DNA of 64,000 nucleotides from contig NZ_JSZO01000001.1 of assembly GCF_000801955.1 (NCBI RefSeq), positions 620,001 through 684,000 on the forward strand, given 5' to 3'. The stretch comes from Ralstonia sp. A12 (GTDB lineage Bacteria > Pseudomonadota > Gammaproteobacteria > Burkholderiales > Burkholderiaceae). The translations under genes were made by a program, and so were the position numbers. The notes beneath the pieces were generated by a model that was not told where the DNA came from, did no database searches, and saw only the letters and a program-made list of their open reading frames with translations. Positions 35,217 to 47,762 of the stretch are shown piece by piece. The stretch's first letter is position 1; each line of letters starts with the position of its first letter.

Positions 35217-36446
35217 CTACGCTGTATCAGACCGCTTTCCTCTGCGCGGACTAGGCTCAGGTACTCGTTCTGCCTGGGTGGCGACCCAAGTCTCGACCTC
35301 AGCCGCATCCCAGCCGACTGCACTGCCTACCGTCAGACCCAGGGGAAATTGGCGGGGAAACGTTGGATCGTAATGCGGCGATCGTTCGTCCATCCGGTTA
35401 TAGATGGAGCTCCGACTCAAGCCGGTCAGCGCCCGGACCTGAGCCAAGCGCACGACCTTACCTACCTTCTTGATCGCTACGCCCGATGGTGCCGGAGAGC
35501 AAGCTTCTGCATCAGCGGCTGGCACGGCCTCTTTTGGGCTTTCAGGCACATTTGGCGCTGGCAGCGCTGCTTCGTTGGGCGCGGCCTGTACAACGGCGTC
35601 CAGCTTCGCCGGCATAGCTGCCGGAGCCACGCCTGGCTCCGGCTCAATTGAGCGCTCAGTAGGCGCGACATCAAGGGCGACATCAACATCTCCTCCCGTA
35701 AGTCCACGCTCCTTCAAGTAAGCGATGGCGTCCTCGCGCAGAATGTAAGTGCCAGCCATCAGCGCCTTTACACGCAGGTGGCGGCGATCCACGGCAACAA
35801 AGCGTCCAGCCGCAAACTCCTCCCGCAGTTCGCGCTGATGTTGCTCCATCACGCGCATCTGCTCGTCCCGGCGTCGCTCGATATACACAGCATCCATCAG
35901 GACCGGCTCCCACGCAGGGCGTCCAGACAGGTCGCGGTAGGCGTCAAGAAAAGCGGCGGCGGCCTCATCCGACATCGGATAGCTCAGTGGCGGCAACTGC
36001 GGCAAAAGAGCCTCCAGCACACGCCGATCATTGTCGTCTAACGGGTATGGCGACAAGAACTCAACGACTTGCTTGCCCAACGGCAATTCCGGCTCAGCGG
36101 GTTCGGCACCGTTGTATTGGTCGGCAACCATCTGGTCGAGCGTACGGCCGTCTGCGGATAGGAGCACACTCTGAAATCCCGCTCGGAGTGCCCAGGCCAG
36201 CGAATCCGCTGACGGAGCCGTGACGACCTCGTGCTTCGCCACCTTCCCCACGACACACTCCATCCCCTTAAGCCCGCGCTCCCTCAGCGGGCAGACCGTC
36301 TGAGCGATTGCCCTGCAAAAACCTTGGAACTCGATCAGGGGGCCGGACGGCAGTTCGACGCGGAGTTGCACACGTGCCTCGTTGGGTGGAATGTCGGATG
36401 GCCGAAGTATACGGAGCCGGAATCTTGTCGTCACGATGCCGGTCAC
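35217..36446 (-). CDS. AlpA-type regulator fused to a long unknown N-terminal region
   Basis: 409 aa if started at GTG 36446 (VTGIVTTRFRLRILRPSDIP); ATG 36539 gives 440 aa, but the added residues look non-coding and approach the tRNA terminator. The last 60 residues (GKVVRLAQVRALTGLSRSSI, later FPLGLTVGSAVGWDAAEVET) form an AlpA/MerR-like winged helix, the activator of excision or integrase genes in CP4-57-like elements. AlpA proteins are usually about 70 aa. Here some 340 residues precede it: an unrecognised globular part, a charged helix and an Ala/Pro linker. It is the last island gene before tRNA-Ser. Confidence 0.7.
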   Translation of the reverse strand: MTGIVTTRFRLRILRPSDIPPNEARVQLRVELPSGPLIEFQGFCRAIAQTVCPLRERGLKGMECVVGKVAKHEVVTAPSADSLAWALRAGFQSVLLSADGRTLDQMVADQYNGAEPAEPELPLGKQVVEFLSPYPLDDNDRRVLEALLPQLPPLSYPMSDEAAAAFLDAYRDLSGRPAWEPVLMDAVYIERRRDEQMRVMEQHQRELREEFAAGRFVAVDRRHLRVKALMAGTYILREDAIAYLKERGLTGGDVDVALDVAPTERSIEPEPGVAPAAMPAKLDAVVQAAPNEAALPAPNVPESPKEAVPAADAEACSPAPSGVAIKKVGKVVRLAQVRALTGLSRSSIYNRMDERSPHYDPTFPRQFPLGLTVGSAVGWDAAEVETWVATQAERVPEPSPRRGKRSDTA

Positions 36447-36573
36447 GTCTTCACCCTGGCCACACTGCCCAACTCCCGGTCGGCCCACCTGCAAGAAACC
36501 TAAACATGAGCCAAACCCCATCCGAAACCTAGCCCACATCGAGTGATGGGCTGTGTGATGGGCCAGAAAAACA

Positions 36574-36607
36574 AAAACCCCGGAAGACCGCAATCTTCCG
36601 GGGTTTT
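36574..36607 (-). terminator. Terminator of tRNA-Ser
   Basis: Perfect 14-bp stem (aaaaccccggaaga / tcttccggggtttt) with a 6-nt loop; on the minus strand it is followed by T-rich sequence. It begins 12 bp beyond the tRNA 3' end. Confidence 0.9.
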
Positions 36608-36618
36608 CTCCACCAAAT

Positions 36619-36712
36619 TGGCGGAGACGGAGGGATTCGAACCCTCGATCCAGGTTTTGGCCCGGATGCTCCCTTAGCAGGGGAGTGCCTTCGACCTCTC
36701 GGCCACGTCTCC
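36619..36712 (-). tRNA. tRNA-Ser(GCU)
   Basis: Class II tRNA of 94 nt including an encoded CCA. The acceptor stem GGAGACG pairs with CGTCTCC, discriminator G. The anticodon arm is CTCCC-CTGCTAA-GGGAG with GCU at 36678-36676. A long variable arm follows, and the T arm is GAGGGTTCGAATCCCTC. Its 3' half faces the island, the usual geometry for integration at a tRNA 3' end. The gene is intact. Confidence 0.95.
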
Positions 36713-36850
36713 CAAACTTGCGTCACACGAAGGAGCCCGTGCAACGAAGCGCGTATTCTAGCCACTTCACCCCACCCGGTCAACGACAACTGCATGACAT
36801 GCGGTGAGAATCTGTGGCCCCGGGTCGCCACCCGGCGCCAGCTCAGTCGA

Positions 36851-38101
36851 TTACGCCTGATCCAGCTCGAACGCCTTGTGGAGCGCGCGCACGGCCAGCT
36901 CCATGTACTTCTCGTCGATCAGCACCGAGATCTTGATCTCCGAGGTGGAGATCATCTGGATGTTGATGCCCTCTTCCGACAGCGTGCGGAACATCTTGCT
37001 GGCGATGCCCACGTGCGAGCGCATGCCCACACCCACCACCGACACCTTCGACACCTTCGGGTCGCCCGACACGCTGGCGGCGCCGATGTGGCCCTTCACG
37101 CTGTCATTCAGGATCGCCAGGGCGCGCTGATATTCGCCGCGCGGCACGGTGAACGTGAAGTCCGTCTTACCTTCGACCGACTGATTCTGGATGATCATGT
37201 CGACGTCGATGTTGGCGTCGGCAACCGGACCCAGGATCTGATACGCGATGCCGGGCTTGTCCGGCACACCGATCACGGTGATCTTGGCTTCGTCGCGGGC
37301 AAAGGCGATGCCGGAAATGGCGGCGGCTTCCATGTTCGAATCTTCCTCAAAAGTAATCAGCGTGCCCGAGTTCATCTCAACGTCGAGCGACATCAGCGGA
37401 TCAGTCAGCGACGACAGCACGCGGGTCTTCACGCGGTACTTGCCGGCAAACTCCACCGAGCGAATCTGCAGCACCTTCGAGCCGAGGCTGGCCATTTCCA
37501 GCATCTCTTCGAAGGTGATCTTGTCCAGGCGGCGGGCGTCGTCCACCACGCGCGGGTCGGTCGTGTAGACGCCGTCGACGTCGGTGTAGATCAGGCATTC
37601 GTCGGCTTCGAGCGCGGCGGCAACCGCCACGGCCGAGGTATCCGAACCACCACGGCCGAGCGTGGTGATATGACCTTCGCCGTCGATACCCTGGAAGCCC
37701 GTGATGACGACCACGCGACCAGCGTCGAGGTCGTTCTTCACGCGCTCGTCATCGATCGACTGGATGCGGGCCTTGGTGAAGGCCGAATCGGTCTTCACCG
37801 GCACTTGCCAGCCGGTGTAGCTGCGGGCGTCAATACCTTCGGCATGCAGCGCGATGGCCAGCAGGCCCACGCTCACCTGCTCGCCGGTCGAGGCAATCAT
37901 GTCGAGTTCACGCGGGTCAGGCTGGGCCGAAATCTCTTTGGCCATACCCAGCAGGCGGTTGGTTTCGCCGGACATGGCCGACGGAACGACCACGATCTGG
38001 TGACCGGCACGGTGCCACTTGGCAACGCGCTTGGCGACATTCCTGATGCGTTCAACAGAACCCATCGAGGTGCCACCGTACTTGTGAACGATGAGAGCCA
38101 T
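36851..38101 (-). CDS. lysC: Aspartate kinase
   Basis: 416 aa from ATG 38101 ([20 protein letters not shown]). Aspartokinase catalyses the first step of the aspartate pathway to lysine, threonine and methionine. The kinase domain has [23 protein letters not shown] and [11 protein letters not shown]; two ACT domains follow from about 265 ([15 protein letters not shown] and [19 protein letters not shown]), the feedback-inhibition part. Length is typical of the monofunctional enzyme, and a coupled internal beta subunit is possible. The island-free core starts with this gene. Confidence 0.96.
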   Translation of the reverse strand: MALIVHKYGGTSMGSVERIRNVAKRVAKWHRAGHQIVVVPSAMSGETNRLLGMAKEISAQPDPRELDMIASTGEQVSVGLLAIALHAEGIDARSYTGWQVPVKTDSAFTKARIQSIDDERVKNDLDAGRVVVITGFQGIDGEGHITTLGRGGSDTSAVAVAAALEADECLIYTDVDGVYTTDPRVVDDARRLDKITFEEMLEMASLGSKVLQIRSVEFAGKYRVKTRVLSSLTDPLMSLDVEMNSGTLITFEEDSNMEAAAISGIAFARDEAKITVIGVPDKPGIAYQILGPVADANIDVDMIIQNQSVEGKTDFTFTVPRGEYQRALAILNDSVKGHIGAASVSGDPKVSKVSVVGVGMRSHVGIASKMFRTLSEEGINIQMISTSEIKISVLIDEKYMELAVRALHKAFELDQA

Positions 38102-38197
38102 CTTGGAAAGATCGAGAGGAGGCGGAACGGTGCAAAAGCTTTTGAAAATACAGCAATTTGCATCGATCGGCAAGCAATTCGCCAGTGAAGATGTGTA

Positions 38198-39610
38198 TCA
38201 GCGCGCACCCTCGGCGGTGGCAAACCATGCAATCCGCCAGCCGGGGCCGCCGCCTGCGGCCGCCCGATCCATGCCTAGCCCCGCCGCAAAAACCAGGGTT
38301 TCACCGGCATAGAGCAACGGCAAACGCTGGCGCTCCCAGGCTGGGATACCAGCTTCCTGATAGGCCTGTTTGAGCGCACGTGATGGCCCACCCGGGCGCA
38401 GCACGATGCGCTCTCCGCCACGGCGGGGCGTCAAGGACAATGACGCTTGCAAGACTTGCGCTGCAACGCCGTCCGCTGCAACGGGCGAAAACACCAACGC
38501 CCCACCCCACTCAACCACATTCACACGTTGATCGATCCGCCGTGCGGGGTCGAACTGCTCGGCAGCAATAACGACAGCAGCCGGCTCGGATGTATCACGG
38601 GCACCGGTTTCGATCCGCGCAACACCGCGATAACGTCTGATTTGCCCTGCCGGCAATGCAATGCACAGCGCACCGTCGCCGCGTGCCTCAATCAGTTGGA
38701 TACGCAGATCCTCAAGGCGGCGTGTGGACAACGCGCGCATACCGGCCTGGGCCAGCCACGCCCGTAGCACCGCACGCTGGCGCGGCGTGGACAACGCCAT
38801 CAGCGCAGCCACCTCAAGCTCTCCTGCAGAAGCCATCTGCGCCAGATCCGCCTGCGCCACCTCTTCGATCAGCGCAGCGGCATCTGCCAGATGGGCCGCA
38901 CTGCGTGCAAGCGCCTCGCGATACGCAGGGAAATGTGTCGCCATGCCCGCCAGCAGCGGCCGCAGCGCATTGCGCGCATAGCGCGCATCGTCGTTGGAAG
39001 GATCGTCGACCCACTCGAGCGCATGGGCGCGGGCGTAGTGCTCAATGTCGCTGCGCGGCACATCAAGCCAGGGGCGCAGCAACGTCACATCGCTCGCTCG
39101 CGTCATCGGCATGGCGGATAGACCATCGAGACCGGCACCGCGCATCAGTTGCAGCAGAACAGTCTCAGCCTGATCGTCCTGGTGATGCGCAGTGAGCAGA
39201 ATCGTCGCGCAGGTCTGCGCGCACAGGTCAGCGAGTGCGGCATAGCGGGCCTCGCGCGCCGCCGCTTCCACACCACGCCCGGCATCGATGGCAACGCTCA
39301 CACGGCGCGCATGAAACTCAACACCGGCAGCTTGGGCCATGCGAGCACAGGCAGATTCCCACGCATCCGCATCAGCTTGCAAGCCATGGTGAACATGCAG
39401 CGCGACGAGGCGCACGTGCACACCGGCATCACGCCACGCGGAGCACGCGTGCAACAGCGCCGCGGAATCACGCCCGCCCGACAAGGCAATCGCCACCGTC
39501 GGCACCTCGTCAGAAACAACAAAGGCCGCACACGCGGCAACGCGTTGTGCGACCTTGTCGACCAGGCAGGCTGACGAATCAGCGAACTTCGGTTTCCTTG
39601 AACTTGCCAT
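38198..39610 (-). CDS. tilS: tRNA(Ile)-lysidine synthetase
   Basis: 470 aa, ATG 39610, overlapping the end of accA by 32 bp. The PP-loop SGGRDS is at residues 44-49, then [34 protein letters not shown] and [17 protein letters not shown], all TilS hallmarks; a TilS C-terminal domain ([20 protein letters not shown]) follows. The enzyme converts C34 of the tRNA-Ile anticodon to lysidine so that it reads AUA. It is essential in most bacteria. Confidence 0.95.
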   Translation of the reverse strand: MASSRKPKFADSSACLVDKVAQRVAACAAFVVSDEVPTVAIALSGGRDSAALLHACSAWRDAGVHVRLVALHVHHGLQADADAWESACARMAQAAGVEFHARRVSVAIDAGRGVEAAAREARYAALADLCAQTCATILLTAHHQDDQAETVLLQLMRGAGLDGLSAMPMTRASDVTLLRPWLDVPRSDIEHYARAHALEWVDDPSNDDARYARNALRPLLAGMATHFPAYREALARSAAHLADAAALIEEVAQADLAQMASAGELEVAALMALSTPRQRAVLRAWLAQAGMRALSTRRLEDLRIQLIEARGDGALCIALPAGQIRRYRGVARIETGARDTSEPAAVVIAAEQFDPARRIDQRVNVVEWGGALVFSPVAADGVAAQVLQASLSLTPRRGGERIVLRPGGPSRALKQAYQEAGIPAWERQRLPLLYAGETLVFAAGLGMDRAAAGGGPGWRIAWFATAEGAR

Positions 39611-40547
39611 AGGCCATCAGCCGCTCGTGACGACGCGCCTGCAGTTCCGACGTCTTCATGCCCTGGAACTGGCGCAGCGACTCAGCCAGCGCGCGCTTGA
39701 GCATCGAAGCCATACCCCTAGGATCGCGATGTGCACCGCCCAGCGGTTCGTTGACGATCTTGTCGATCAGGCCCAACGCCTTCAGGCGATGCGCCGTCAA
39801 ACCCATCGCTTCGGCGGCTTCAGGTGCCTTCTCAGCGGTCTTCCACAGGATCGACGCGCAGCCTTCCGGCGAGATCACGGCGTACGTGGCGAACTGCAGC
39901 ATGATCACCGAATCGCCCATCGCAATGGCCAGCGCACCGCCCGAACCGCCCTCACCGATGATGGTGGCGATCAGGGGCACCTTCAGGCCGGCCATCACAA
40001 ACAAGTTGTGGCCAATGGCTTCCGACTGGCCGCGTTCCTCCGCATCGATGCCCGGGAACGCGCCCGGCGTATCGACGAAGGTGAAGATCGGCAGGCCGAA
40101 CTTGTCGGCCAGTTCCATCAGACGCTTGGCCTTGCGGTAGCCCTCGGGCTTGGACATGCCGAAGTTGCGCAGCGCGCGCTCCTTCGTATCGCGGCCCTTC
40201 TGGTGACCGATCACCATGCACGGCTGGCCGTTGAAGCGGGCCAGACCACCCACGATCGACAGGTCGTCCGCGAAAGTGCGGTCGCCGTGCAGTTCGTGGA
40301 AGTCGGTGAAGATTTCGCGGACGTAGTCGAGCGTGTACGGACGCTGCGGGTGCCGGGCAATCTGTGCGACCTGCCAAGGTGTCAGGTTGGCGTACAGATC
40401 TTTGGTGAGCTGCTGGCTCTTGGAGGCCAGGCGGGAGATTTCTTCAGAAATATCGACAGCGGAATCGTCTTGAACGAATCGAAGTTCTTCGATCTTCGAT
40501 TCAAGTTCTGCGATCGGCTGCTCGAACTCCAGGAAGGTTGTTTTCAT
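39579..40547 (-). CDS. accA: Acetyl-CoA carboxylase carboxyltransferase subunit alpha
   Basis: 322 aa, ATG 40547 ([20 protein letters not shown]). It has the AccA N-terminal helix, then [48 protein letters not shown] and [15 protein letters not shown], the oxyanion-hole glycines. With AccD it carboxylates acetyl-CoA to malonyl-CoA for fatty acid synthesis. It overlaps tilS, so the two are translationally linked. Confidence 0.97.
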   Translation of the reverse strand: MKTTFLEFEQPIAELESKIEELRFVQDDSAVDISEEISRLASKSQQLTKDLYANLTPWQVAQIARHPQRPYTLDYVREIFTDFHELHGDRTFADDLSIVGGLARFNGQPCMVIGHQKGRDTKERALRNFGMSKPEGYRKAKRLMELADKFGLPIFTFVDTPGAFPGIDAEERGQSEAIGHNLFVMAGLKVPLIATIIGEGGSGGALAIAMGDSVIMLQFATYAVISPEGCASILWKTAEKAPEAAEAMGLTAHRLKALGLIDKIVNEPLGGAHRDPRGMASMLKRALAESLRQFQGMKTSELQARRHERLMAYGKFKETEVR

Positions 40548-40633
40548 GGATCTTCTGAAAGGCTCTTGAAGGCGCGCATTCTACCGGATTTTGACCGCCG
40601 GACGATGCTGTGCGTTTCATCGAAATTAACAGA

Positions 40634-41514
40634 TCAATAGGTGGTCGCCGTGTCGAGGCTGCGCCACATATACCACGTGGCCACTGTGCGCCACGGTTCC
40701 CAGTTAGCGGCCACTTCGCGCGCTTCGCTGCGAGTGACTGGCTCGCCACTGAAATAATTCTGCGAGATTGCGTTGATGAGTCCGATGTCGTCCAGCGGCA
40801 GCACATTCGGGCGCATCAGGTTGAACATCAGGAACATCTCCGCTGTCCAGCGACCGATGCCGCGGATCTGCGTGAGCTCAGCGATCACATCCTCATCGTC
40901 CATCTCAGCCCACTTGGCAACGTGCAGGGTGCCGTTGCGGAAGTGATCGGCGAGATCCAGGATGTACTCGGCCTTGCGCTTGGACAAACCACAGCTTGCC
41001 AGCTTCTCTTGGCCGGCGCGCAGGAACTGTGCGGGCACCAGCTTGGGGCATACCGCCACCACCCGCTCCCAAACAGACTGCGCCGCCTTGACCGAAATCT
41101 GCTGACCGACGATCGACCGCGCCAGCGTGACGAACGGATCGCCACGCGACGCCAGATGCGCCGGACCATACGCGGGAATGATCTTGCGCAGGATGCGGTC
41201 GCGCTTCATCAGATCGGCACAGGCTTCCTGCCAGTAATCAGGCGGGCCGGACAGCACGACTTCGGCCGGCACCGGCTCATTGGTGGCAAGCGTTTCGGGC
41301 AAGGGCACCTTCGATGCGGGCGCGCGCTTGGCTGGCACCTTTTCGATGACCTTGGCAACCTTGCCTGCCTTGATGGTTGTGCTCTTGGCCGCCACCGTCT
41401 TGCTGGCAACGCCGTCAACCTTCTTGGCGTCTGCCTTCTTCGCAGGTGCCTTCACGGCCGGCGCCTTCTTGGCAACCGTACTGCGCACTGCGCTGGCTTT
41501 CTTGGCCACCGCGT

Positions 41515-41518
<4 letters not shown>
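40634..41518 (-). CDS. AlkA-type DNA-3-methyladenine glycosylase with Lys/Ala-rich N-terminal tail
   Basis: 294 aa from ATG 41518. The glycosylase domain (about 95-290) has [20 protein letters not shown], the helix-hairpin-helix [18 protein letters not shown] and the catalytic Asp in [13 protein letters not shown]. It removes alkylated purines in base-excision repair. The first 75 residues are a Lys/Ala/Val tail ([20 protein letters not shown]) like bacterial histone-H1-like proteins and probably raise DNA affinity. The ATG overlaps the cysS stop by 4 bp, so it is coupled to cysS. Confidence 0.9.
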
Positions 41519-42906
<1,388 letters not shown>

Positions 42907-43164
42907 GAAGCGGTGTCGGGAGATTCGGTGCGCCGCCACGTACTGAGGTACTGGGCTGGATGCCGGCGGGCGCAGAACGTCGGCTGGCGACGCACTGTAA
43001 AACCAGCGGCATATCTTACCGGAACTGCCTGAACAGGGCCGACGAGGCGGGCGACCAACGTGCCCGGCTGCTTCCCGCCAAGAACCTTTTCCGGTGCGCA
43101 TTGCCGCTGCTGCGCACAAAGACGGTTTGTTAGAATGCGGCGGAGTATAACGGAACCGATTCTC

Positions 43165-43854
43165 ATGAACAGACCGCTGCGAGATCGCGCTGTAACCCCG
43201 CACGCTGCAACCCTGTGCGCTGCCATCGTGGGCGCCCTGCTTGTCACGTCAGCCGCGCCCGCCTTTGCCCAGACCGCCGGCATTGCCCTGCCGGCCGATC
43301 TGACGCCCAGCACCCAGCAGCAGCCGCAGGTCGCGCGCCAGAAACGTATCGACGACTGGCTCGCCAAGAAGCAATACACCCAGGCGCTGACGGAGCTGGA
43401 CAAGGAGATCACCGAACAACCGCGCAACGCGCAGGCCCGCTTCCAGCGTGGCGTGGCGCTTGCCGGCCTGGGCCGTGGTGACGACGCCATCGTCGCATTC
43501 GGCCAGATGACGCAGGATTTCCCCGAACTGCCCGAGCCGTATATCAATCTGGCGGCACTCTACGCAGAACGCGGTGAATTGCTGCGCGCCCGCGACAGCC
43601 TCATCATGGCGAGCCGCGTGGCGCCGGAGAATGCGCAGGCGCAGGCCAACCTCGGCGATGTCTACGTCCGCCTGGCTGCGCAGTCCTATCAGGGCGCGCT
43701 CAAGCTCAATCCCAAGAACGCTACGGCGCGCGCCCGTCTTGATGCCCTGCCCAATGTGCCGGGCGTGCATCCGGCGGCTGCACCCGCAAAACCCGCCGCG
43801 CCTGCTGCCGTGGTGCCCGCTGCCAGCAGCGTGAACGCCAAGCCGGCCAAGTAA
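43165..43854 (+). CDS. Exported TPR-repeat protein
   Basis: 229 aa from ATG 43165. A signal peptide covers residues 1-37 ([13 protein letters not shown]). About three tetratricopeptide repeats follow at 60-180 ([60 protein letters not shown]), then an Ala/Pro tail. Periplasmic scaffold of unknown partner. It is divergent from cysS and upstream of the two cyclophilins, with 51 bp to ppiA. Confidence 0.85.
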   Translation: MNRPLRDRAVTPHAATLCAAIVGALLVTSAAPAFAQTAGIALPADLTPSTQQQPQVARQKRIDDWLAKKQYTQALTELDKEITEQPRNAQARFQRGVALAGLGRGDDAIVAFGQMTQDFPELPEPYINLAALYAERGELLRARDSLIMASRVAPENAQAQANLGDVYVRLAAQSYQGALKLNPKNATARARLDALPNVPGVHPAAAPAKPAAPAAVVPAASSVNAKPAK

Positions 43855-43905
43855 CCACAAGAAACGGCCGACCCCGTTTTCCCCACCCCAAAGCTCTCCT
43901 AGACC

Positions 43906-44490
43906 ATGCTCCGTATCCGCTCTCTCTTTGCCGGGCTCGTGTGTGCACTGGCTGTGTCCGCTGCTGCTGCAGCCGCGCCGCAAGCTACGTCAACCCAGCG
44001 CGTGCAGTTCAAAACGTCGATGGGCAACTTCACCGTCGAGGTCTATCCGGACAAGGCCCCTAAGACCGTCGCCAACTTCCTGCAATACGTGAAGGACGGC
44101 TTCTACAAGGGCACGATCTTCCACCGCGTGATGGATGGCTTCATGATCCAGGGCGGCGGCTTCACGCCCGACATGAAGCAGAAAGACACGCGCCCGCCCG
44201 TTGAGATCGAATCGAAGAACGGCCTGAAGAACGACAAGTACACGATCGCCATGGCTCGCACCATGGACCCGAACTCCGCCACCGCGCAGTTCTATGTGAA
44301 CGTGGTCGACAACAACATGCTGAACTACCCTGGTCAGGACGGTTACGGCTATACCGTCTTCGGCAAGGTGGTCGACGGCACCGACACCATCGACAAGATC
44401 AAAGCGGTGGAAACCACCACCAAGTTCCCGCACCAGAATGTGCCCGTGAAGCCGATCACGATTGAATCGGCCAGCATCGTCACCAAGTAA
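43906..44490 (+). CDS. ppiA: Periplasmic cyclophilin-type peptidyl-prolyl isomerase
   Basis: 194 aa. The signal peptide is [20 protein letters not shown], ending near AAA. The cyclophilin domain has [52 protein letters not shown] and [10 protein letters not shown]; the catalytic Arg is in FHRV. Assists proline isomerisation in periplasmic folding. Followed after 52 bp by a cytoplasmic paralogue. Confidence 0.93.
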   Translation: MLRIRSLFAGLVCALAVSAAAAAAPQATSTQRVQFKTSMGNFTVEVYPDKAPKTVANFLQYVKDGFYKGTIFHRVMDGFMIQGGGFTPDMKQKDTRPPVEIESKNGLKNDKYTIAMARTMDPNSATAQFYVNVVDNNMLNYPGQDGYGYTVFGKVVDGTDTIDKIKAVETTTKFPHQNVPVKPITIESASIVTK

Positions 44491-44542
44491 CGCCCGAGCA
44501 ACACCCAAGCAACGCATTCCGCAATACCCCAAGGAACTCACC

Positions 44543-45049
44543 ATGACCCAAGTCAAGCTGCACACCAACCACGGCGACATCACCCTGGCCCTGGACGCCG
44601 AAAAGGCACCCAAGTCGGTTGCCAACTTCGTCGCCTATGTGAAGGACGGCCACTACAACGGCACGGTGTTCCACCGCGTCATCAAGGGCTTCATGATCCA
44701 GGGCGGCGGTTTCGAGCCGGGCGAGAAAATGAGCCAGAAGCCCACCAAGGCCCCGATCGACAACGAAGCCAACAACGGCCTGAAGAACGAGCGTGGCGCC
44801 ATTGCCATGGCACGTACCAACGATCCGCACTCGGCTACGGCCCAGTTCTTCATCAACACGGTCGACAACGACTTCCTGAACCACACCTCGCCGACGCCGC
44901 AAGGCTGGGGCTACGCCGTGTTCGGCAAGGTGACCGAGGGCATGGACGTGGTCGACAAGATCCGCTCGGTGCGCACCGGCAACCGCGGCTTCCACCAGGA
45001 CGTGCCGATGGAAGACGTGGTCATCGAAAGCGCTGAAGTGATCGAATGA
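44543..45049 (+). CDS. ppiB: Cytoplasmic cyclophilin-type peptidyl-prolyl isomerase
   Basis: 168 aa from ATG 44543 ([20 protein letters not shown]), without signal peptide. The active-site motifs [38 protein letters not shown] and [12 protein letters not shown] are all present. Close to the preceding gene in sequence, so they are a tandem pair that diverged in location. Its stop overlaps the lpxH start (ATGA). Confidence 0.95.
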   Translation: MTQVKLHTNHGDITLALDAEKAPKSVANFVAYVKDGHYNGTVFHRVIKGFMIQGGGFEPGEKMSQKPTKAPIDNEANNGLKNERGAIAMARTNDPHSATAQFFINTVDNDFLNHTSPTPQGWGYAVFGKVTEGMDVVDKIRSVRTGNRGFHQDVPMEDVVIESAEVIE

Positions 45050-45861
45050 TCGACACGGCGCACGCCTCACAGGCATCCGCGCTGAAGACACCGGTCCGGG
45101 TTTCCGGGCCGGTGTTTTTTATTTCGGATCTGCACCTGACGGCCAGCATGCCGGCCACCGCCGCCGCGTTCGAGCGCTTCCTGCGCACGCGCGCACGCGA
45201 GGCACGCACGCTCGTCATCCTGGGTGACTTCTTCGAATACTGGGTCGGCGATGAAGAGCTCGCCGATCCGTTTCATCAGCACGTCGCCAACCTGCTCGCC
45301 GAACTGGCGAAGGCCGGCACACGCGTGCTGTTCATGCACGGCAATCGCGATTTCCTGCTCGGCAAGCGCTTCCTGGCTGCCGCGCATGCAACGCTGTTGC
45401 CCGATCCCAGCGTGCTGGAAGTCGATGGCCAACGCATCGCCCTCGCCCACGGCGATGCCCTATGCACACGCGACGTGGCCTACATGCGCTTTCGACACTG
45501 GACGCGCAAGCGCTGGGTGCAACGGATATTTCTGACGATGCCGCTGCGCTGGCGGCTGAAGATCGCGCAGAAGATGCGAGCGGAAAGCGAAGCCGGCCGC
45601 GCCATGTCCGCCAATGTGGCCGGCGAACCGCGCGCCGCCGCGATGATGGGCGACGTGGCCCCGGAAGCCGTCGATGCGCTGTTCAAGGCCGCAGGCACGC
45701 CCACGCTGATCCACGGCCACACGCATCGCCCGCAACGGCACCACGAGCCGAGCGGTGAACGCTGGGTGCTCTCCGATTGGGATTTCGATCAGGCGCAGCC
45801 GCGTGGCAGCTTCCTCAAGCTGCAAGACGATGCACTGACGGTCGAGCAAGTGACAGCATAG
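45046..45861 (+). CDS. lpxH: UDP-2,3-diacylglucosamine diphosphatase
   Basis: 271 aa, ATG 45046 overlapping the ppiB stop. Calcineurin-type metallophosphatase motifs are in order: [39 protein letters not shown] and HGHTHRPQ. It hydrolyses UDP-diacylglucosamine to lipid X in lipid A synthesis at the inner membrane. The first 20 residues before VFFISDLHL extend beyond E. coli LpxH. Confidence 0.95.
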   Translation: MIDTAHASQASALKTPVRVSGPVFFISDLHLTASMPATAAAFERFLRTRAREARTLVILGDFFEYWVGDEELADPFHQHVANLLAELAKAGTRVLFMHGNRDFLLGKRFLAAAHATLLPDPSVLEVDGQRIALAHGDALCTRDVAYMRFRHWTRKRWVQRIFLTMPLRWRLKIAQKMRAESEAGRAMSANVAGEPRAAAMMGDVAPEAVDALFKAAGTPTLIHGHTHRPQRHHEPSGERWVLSDWDFDQAQPRGSFLKLQDDALTVEQVTA

Positions 45862-45881
45862 GCTGCCGTCACCCGCCCTCC

Positions 45882-46628
45882 TTACTTCAGCATCCGCTTC
45901 AGCTCACTCGCATCGAACGGATCGTTCGGCGAGTTCTCCAGGTGCGCGCCCAGCCGGTCCAGCGCAGAAAGGATCGACTCGATGCGTTCCTGCTGAAGCT
46001 CGCTGTGGTCGATCAACCGCTTGAGCGCCAGCGACACCGGATCGTCCGCATCCGGCGTGATGCCGTAGGCCGAGAACTCCTGCTTGAGCGCCGACGGGGC
46101 CTCGGTGGCCACATCGCGTTCGATGATGCGCGCCGGAATGCCCACCGCCGTCGCGCCCGGCGGCACCGGCTTGAGCACCACCGCGTTGGACCCAACGCGC
46201 GCGCCATCCCCGATGACAAAGCCGCCGAGCACCTTGGCACCCGCGCTCACCACCACGCCCTTGCCGAGCGTCGGGTGGCGCTTGGCGCCCTTGTACAGCG
46301 AGGTGCCGCCCAGCGTTACGCCTTGGTAGATCGTGCAGTCGTCGCCGATCTCGGCCGTCTCGCCAATCACAACACCCATACCGTGATCGATGAATACACG
46401 CCGGCCGACAGTCGCGCCCGGGTGGATCTCGATACCGGTCAAAAAGCGCCCGAGGTGCGAGAACCACCGCCCCAGCAGCTTGAAGCCGCCGTGCCAACAC
46501 GCATGTGCAACCCGATGGATGACGATGGCATGCAGACCCGGATAGCAGGTCAGCACTTCCCAGCGGCTGCGCGCGGCCGGGTCTCGCTCCATGATGGCGC
46601 GGATATCTTCGCGGGTGCGTGTGAACAT
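45882..46628 (-). CDS. cysE: Serine O-acetyltransferase
   Basis: 248 aa, ATG 46628 ([20 protein letters not shown]). An N-terminal helical domain is followed by a left-handed beta helix of hexapeptide repeats: [60 protein letters not shown]. The His/Asp active-site pair is in FIDHGMG and the CoA-binding part in [19 protein letters not shown]. It acetylates serine, the committed step of cysteine synthesis. Short form with a helical C-terminus; convergent with lpxH. Confidence 0.95.
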   Translation of the reverse strand: MFTRTREDIRAIMERDPAARSRWEVLTCYPGLHAIVIHRVAHACWHGGFKLLGRWFSHLGRFLTGIEIHPGATVGRRVFIDHGMGVVIGETAEIGDDCTIYQGVTLGGTSLYKGAKRHPTLGKGVVVSAGAKVLGGFVIGDGARVGSNAVVLKPVPPGATAVGIPARIIERDVATEAPSALKQEFSAYGITPDADDPVSLALKRLIDHSELQQERIESILSALDRLGAHLENSPNDPFDASELKRMLK

Positions 46629-46777
46629 CTTGGGTCGTGTGTGAAGCGTTATATCTATATGCGCAATGCGCTGAGGGCAGTGTAAGGCATTCCCTTGACC
46701 TTCTACGGCAAGGGTTTTCGCCCGACATGCATGGGGATGCCGCCCTGCTTGGTCAACAACGGGCGGCTTCTGGGAGG

Positions 46778-47650
46778 TCAGCGACAGTCGTCGGCGGCGC
46801 CAGTGGGGGGCGTGACAACCTCGGCGCGGCGGCCGAGCATGCGCTTGGCAATCCCGCGCAGGATGTTGACCTCTTCGGCCTCCAGCTGCGTACGGGCAAA
46901 CAGCCGCCGCAGGCGCGGCATCAGCTTTTTCGGCTGGGCGGGGTCGAGAAAACCGATCTCGACCAAGCCCTGCTCCAGGTGTTCGAACATGCCGTCGATC
47001 TGCTCGGCGGTAGCCGGCTCGCCGACGAAGCCCACGCCGTCCATGCGGGTGTCGCCAGTGCCGGTGTCGGCCAGCAGCGCCATGCGTACTTCATACGCAA
47101 TCAACTGCACTGCCTGCGAGAGATTGAGCGACGCATACGCCGGGTTGGCAGGAATGTGCGTGACGACGTGGCAGCGCTCCACCACCTCGTTAGGCAAGCC
47201 GAAGCGCTCGTTGCCGAAGACGAAGGCAACGGTGGTGTCCGGGGCAGCCAGCAGCGCGGCCACCTCTTCCGCTGCGGCACGCGGACCGATGCGACGCGGG
47301 CCGAACTCGCGCGGGCGGGCCGTCAAGGCGATGGTGAGCGAGGCACCGGCCAGTGCCTCGCCAATGTCATCAACCACGCGGGCTCCGGCCAGCACATCAT
47401 CCGCGCCGCTTGCCATGGCAACGGCATCTGCATGGGACTGGGCTTCGGCTTCGCGCGGGCGCACGAGCACGAAGCTGCCGGACGCGCCAAATCCCATGGT
47501 CTTGAGCGCACGTGCCGTCGAGCCGACATTGCCAGGATGGCTGGTCTCGACCAGCACGAAACGGCAACGCGCGGCGCGCTGGCGCAACGTTTCGGGGTCA
47601 GCGGGCGCGGCGTTCGGCGTGTTTTCCAGGGCGCTGGGGGCGGGGTTCAT
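46778..47650 (-). CDS. trmJ: tRNA (cytidine/uridine-2'-O-)-methyltransferase TrmJ
   Basis: 290 aa from ATG 47650. The SPOUT domain shows [20 protein letters not shown] near residue 35, [20 protein letters not shown] and [18 protein letters not shown], the three SpoU motifs forming the knotted SAM site. The C-terminal helix ([20 protein letters not shown]) is specific to the TrmJ/LasT group. It methylates the 2'-OH at position 32 of tRNA. Divergent from suhB. Confidence 0.93.
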   Translation of the reverse strand: MNPAPSALENTPNAAPADPETLRQRAARCRFVLVETSHPGNVGSTARALKTMGFGASGSFVLVRPREAEAQSHADAVAMASGADDVLAGARVVDDIGEALAGASLTIALTARPREFGPRRIGPRAAAEEVAALLAAPDTTVAFVFGNERFGLPNEVVERCHVVTHIPANPAYASLNLSQAVQLIAYEVRMALLADTGTGDTRMDGVGFVGEPATAEQIDGMFEHLEQGLVEIGFLDPAQPKKLMPRLRRLFARTQLEAEEVNILRGIAKRMLGRRAEVVTPPTGAADDCR

Positions 47651-47762
47651 ATACAATACGGCCACTCTTTTGACGGCGGGATCTTGCCCGCCGCTCGTTC
47701 TTCTACAATTCGCTGTGTTGTTCGCCTGCCGCCAAAAAAGCGCGCTGGCGCGGAGATCCGTC

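Noticed and set aside
1-36593. A second tRNA-Ser 3' end as an internal attachment site
   Set aside because: No further copy of the tRNA 3' sequence was seen in the island part of the window.
36820-36835. ccgggt / acccgg stem after lysC as a terminator
   Set aside because: Only six pairs with no T-tract on the lysC strand; too weak to call.
36794-38188. Long open frame on the plus strand opposite lysC
   Set aside because: High-GC antisense shadow, His/Arg-rich with no family; lysC is unmistakable on the other strand.
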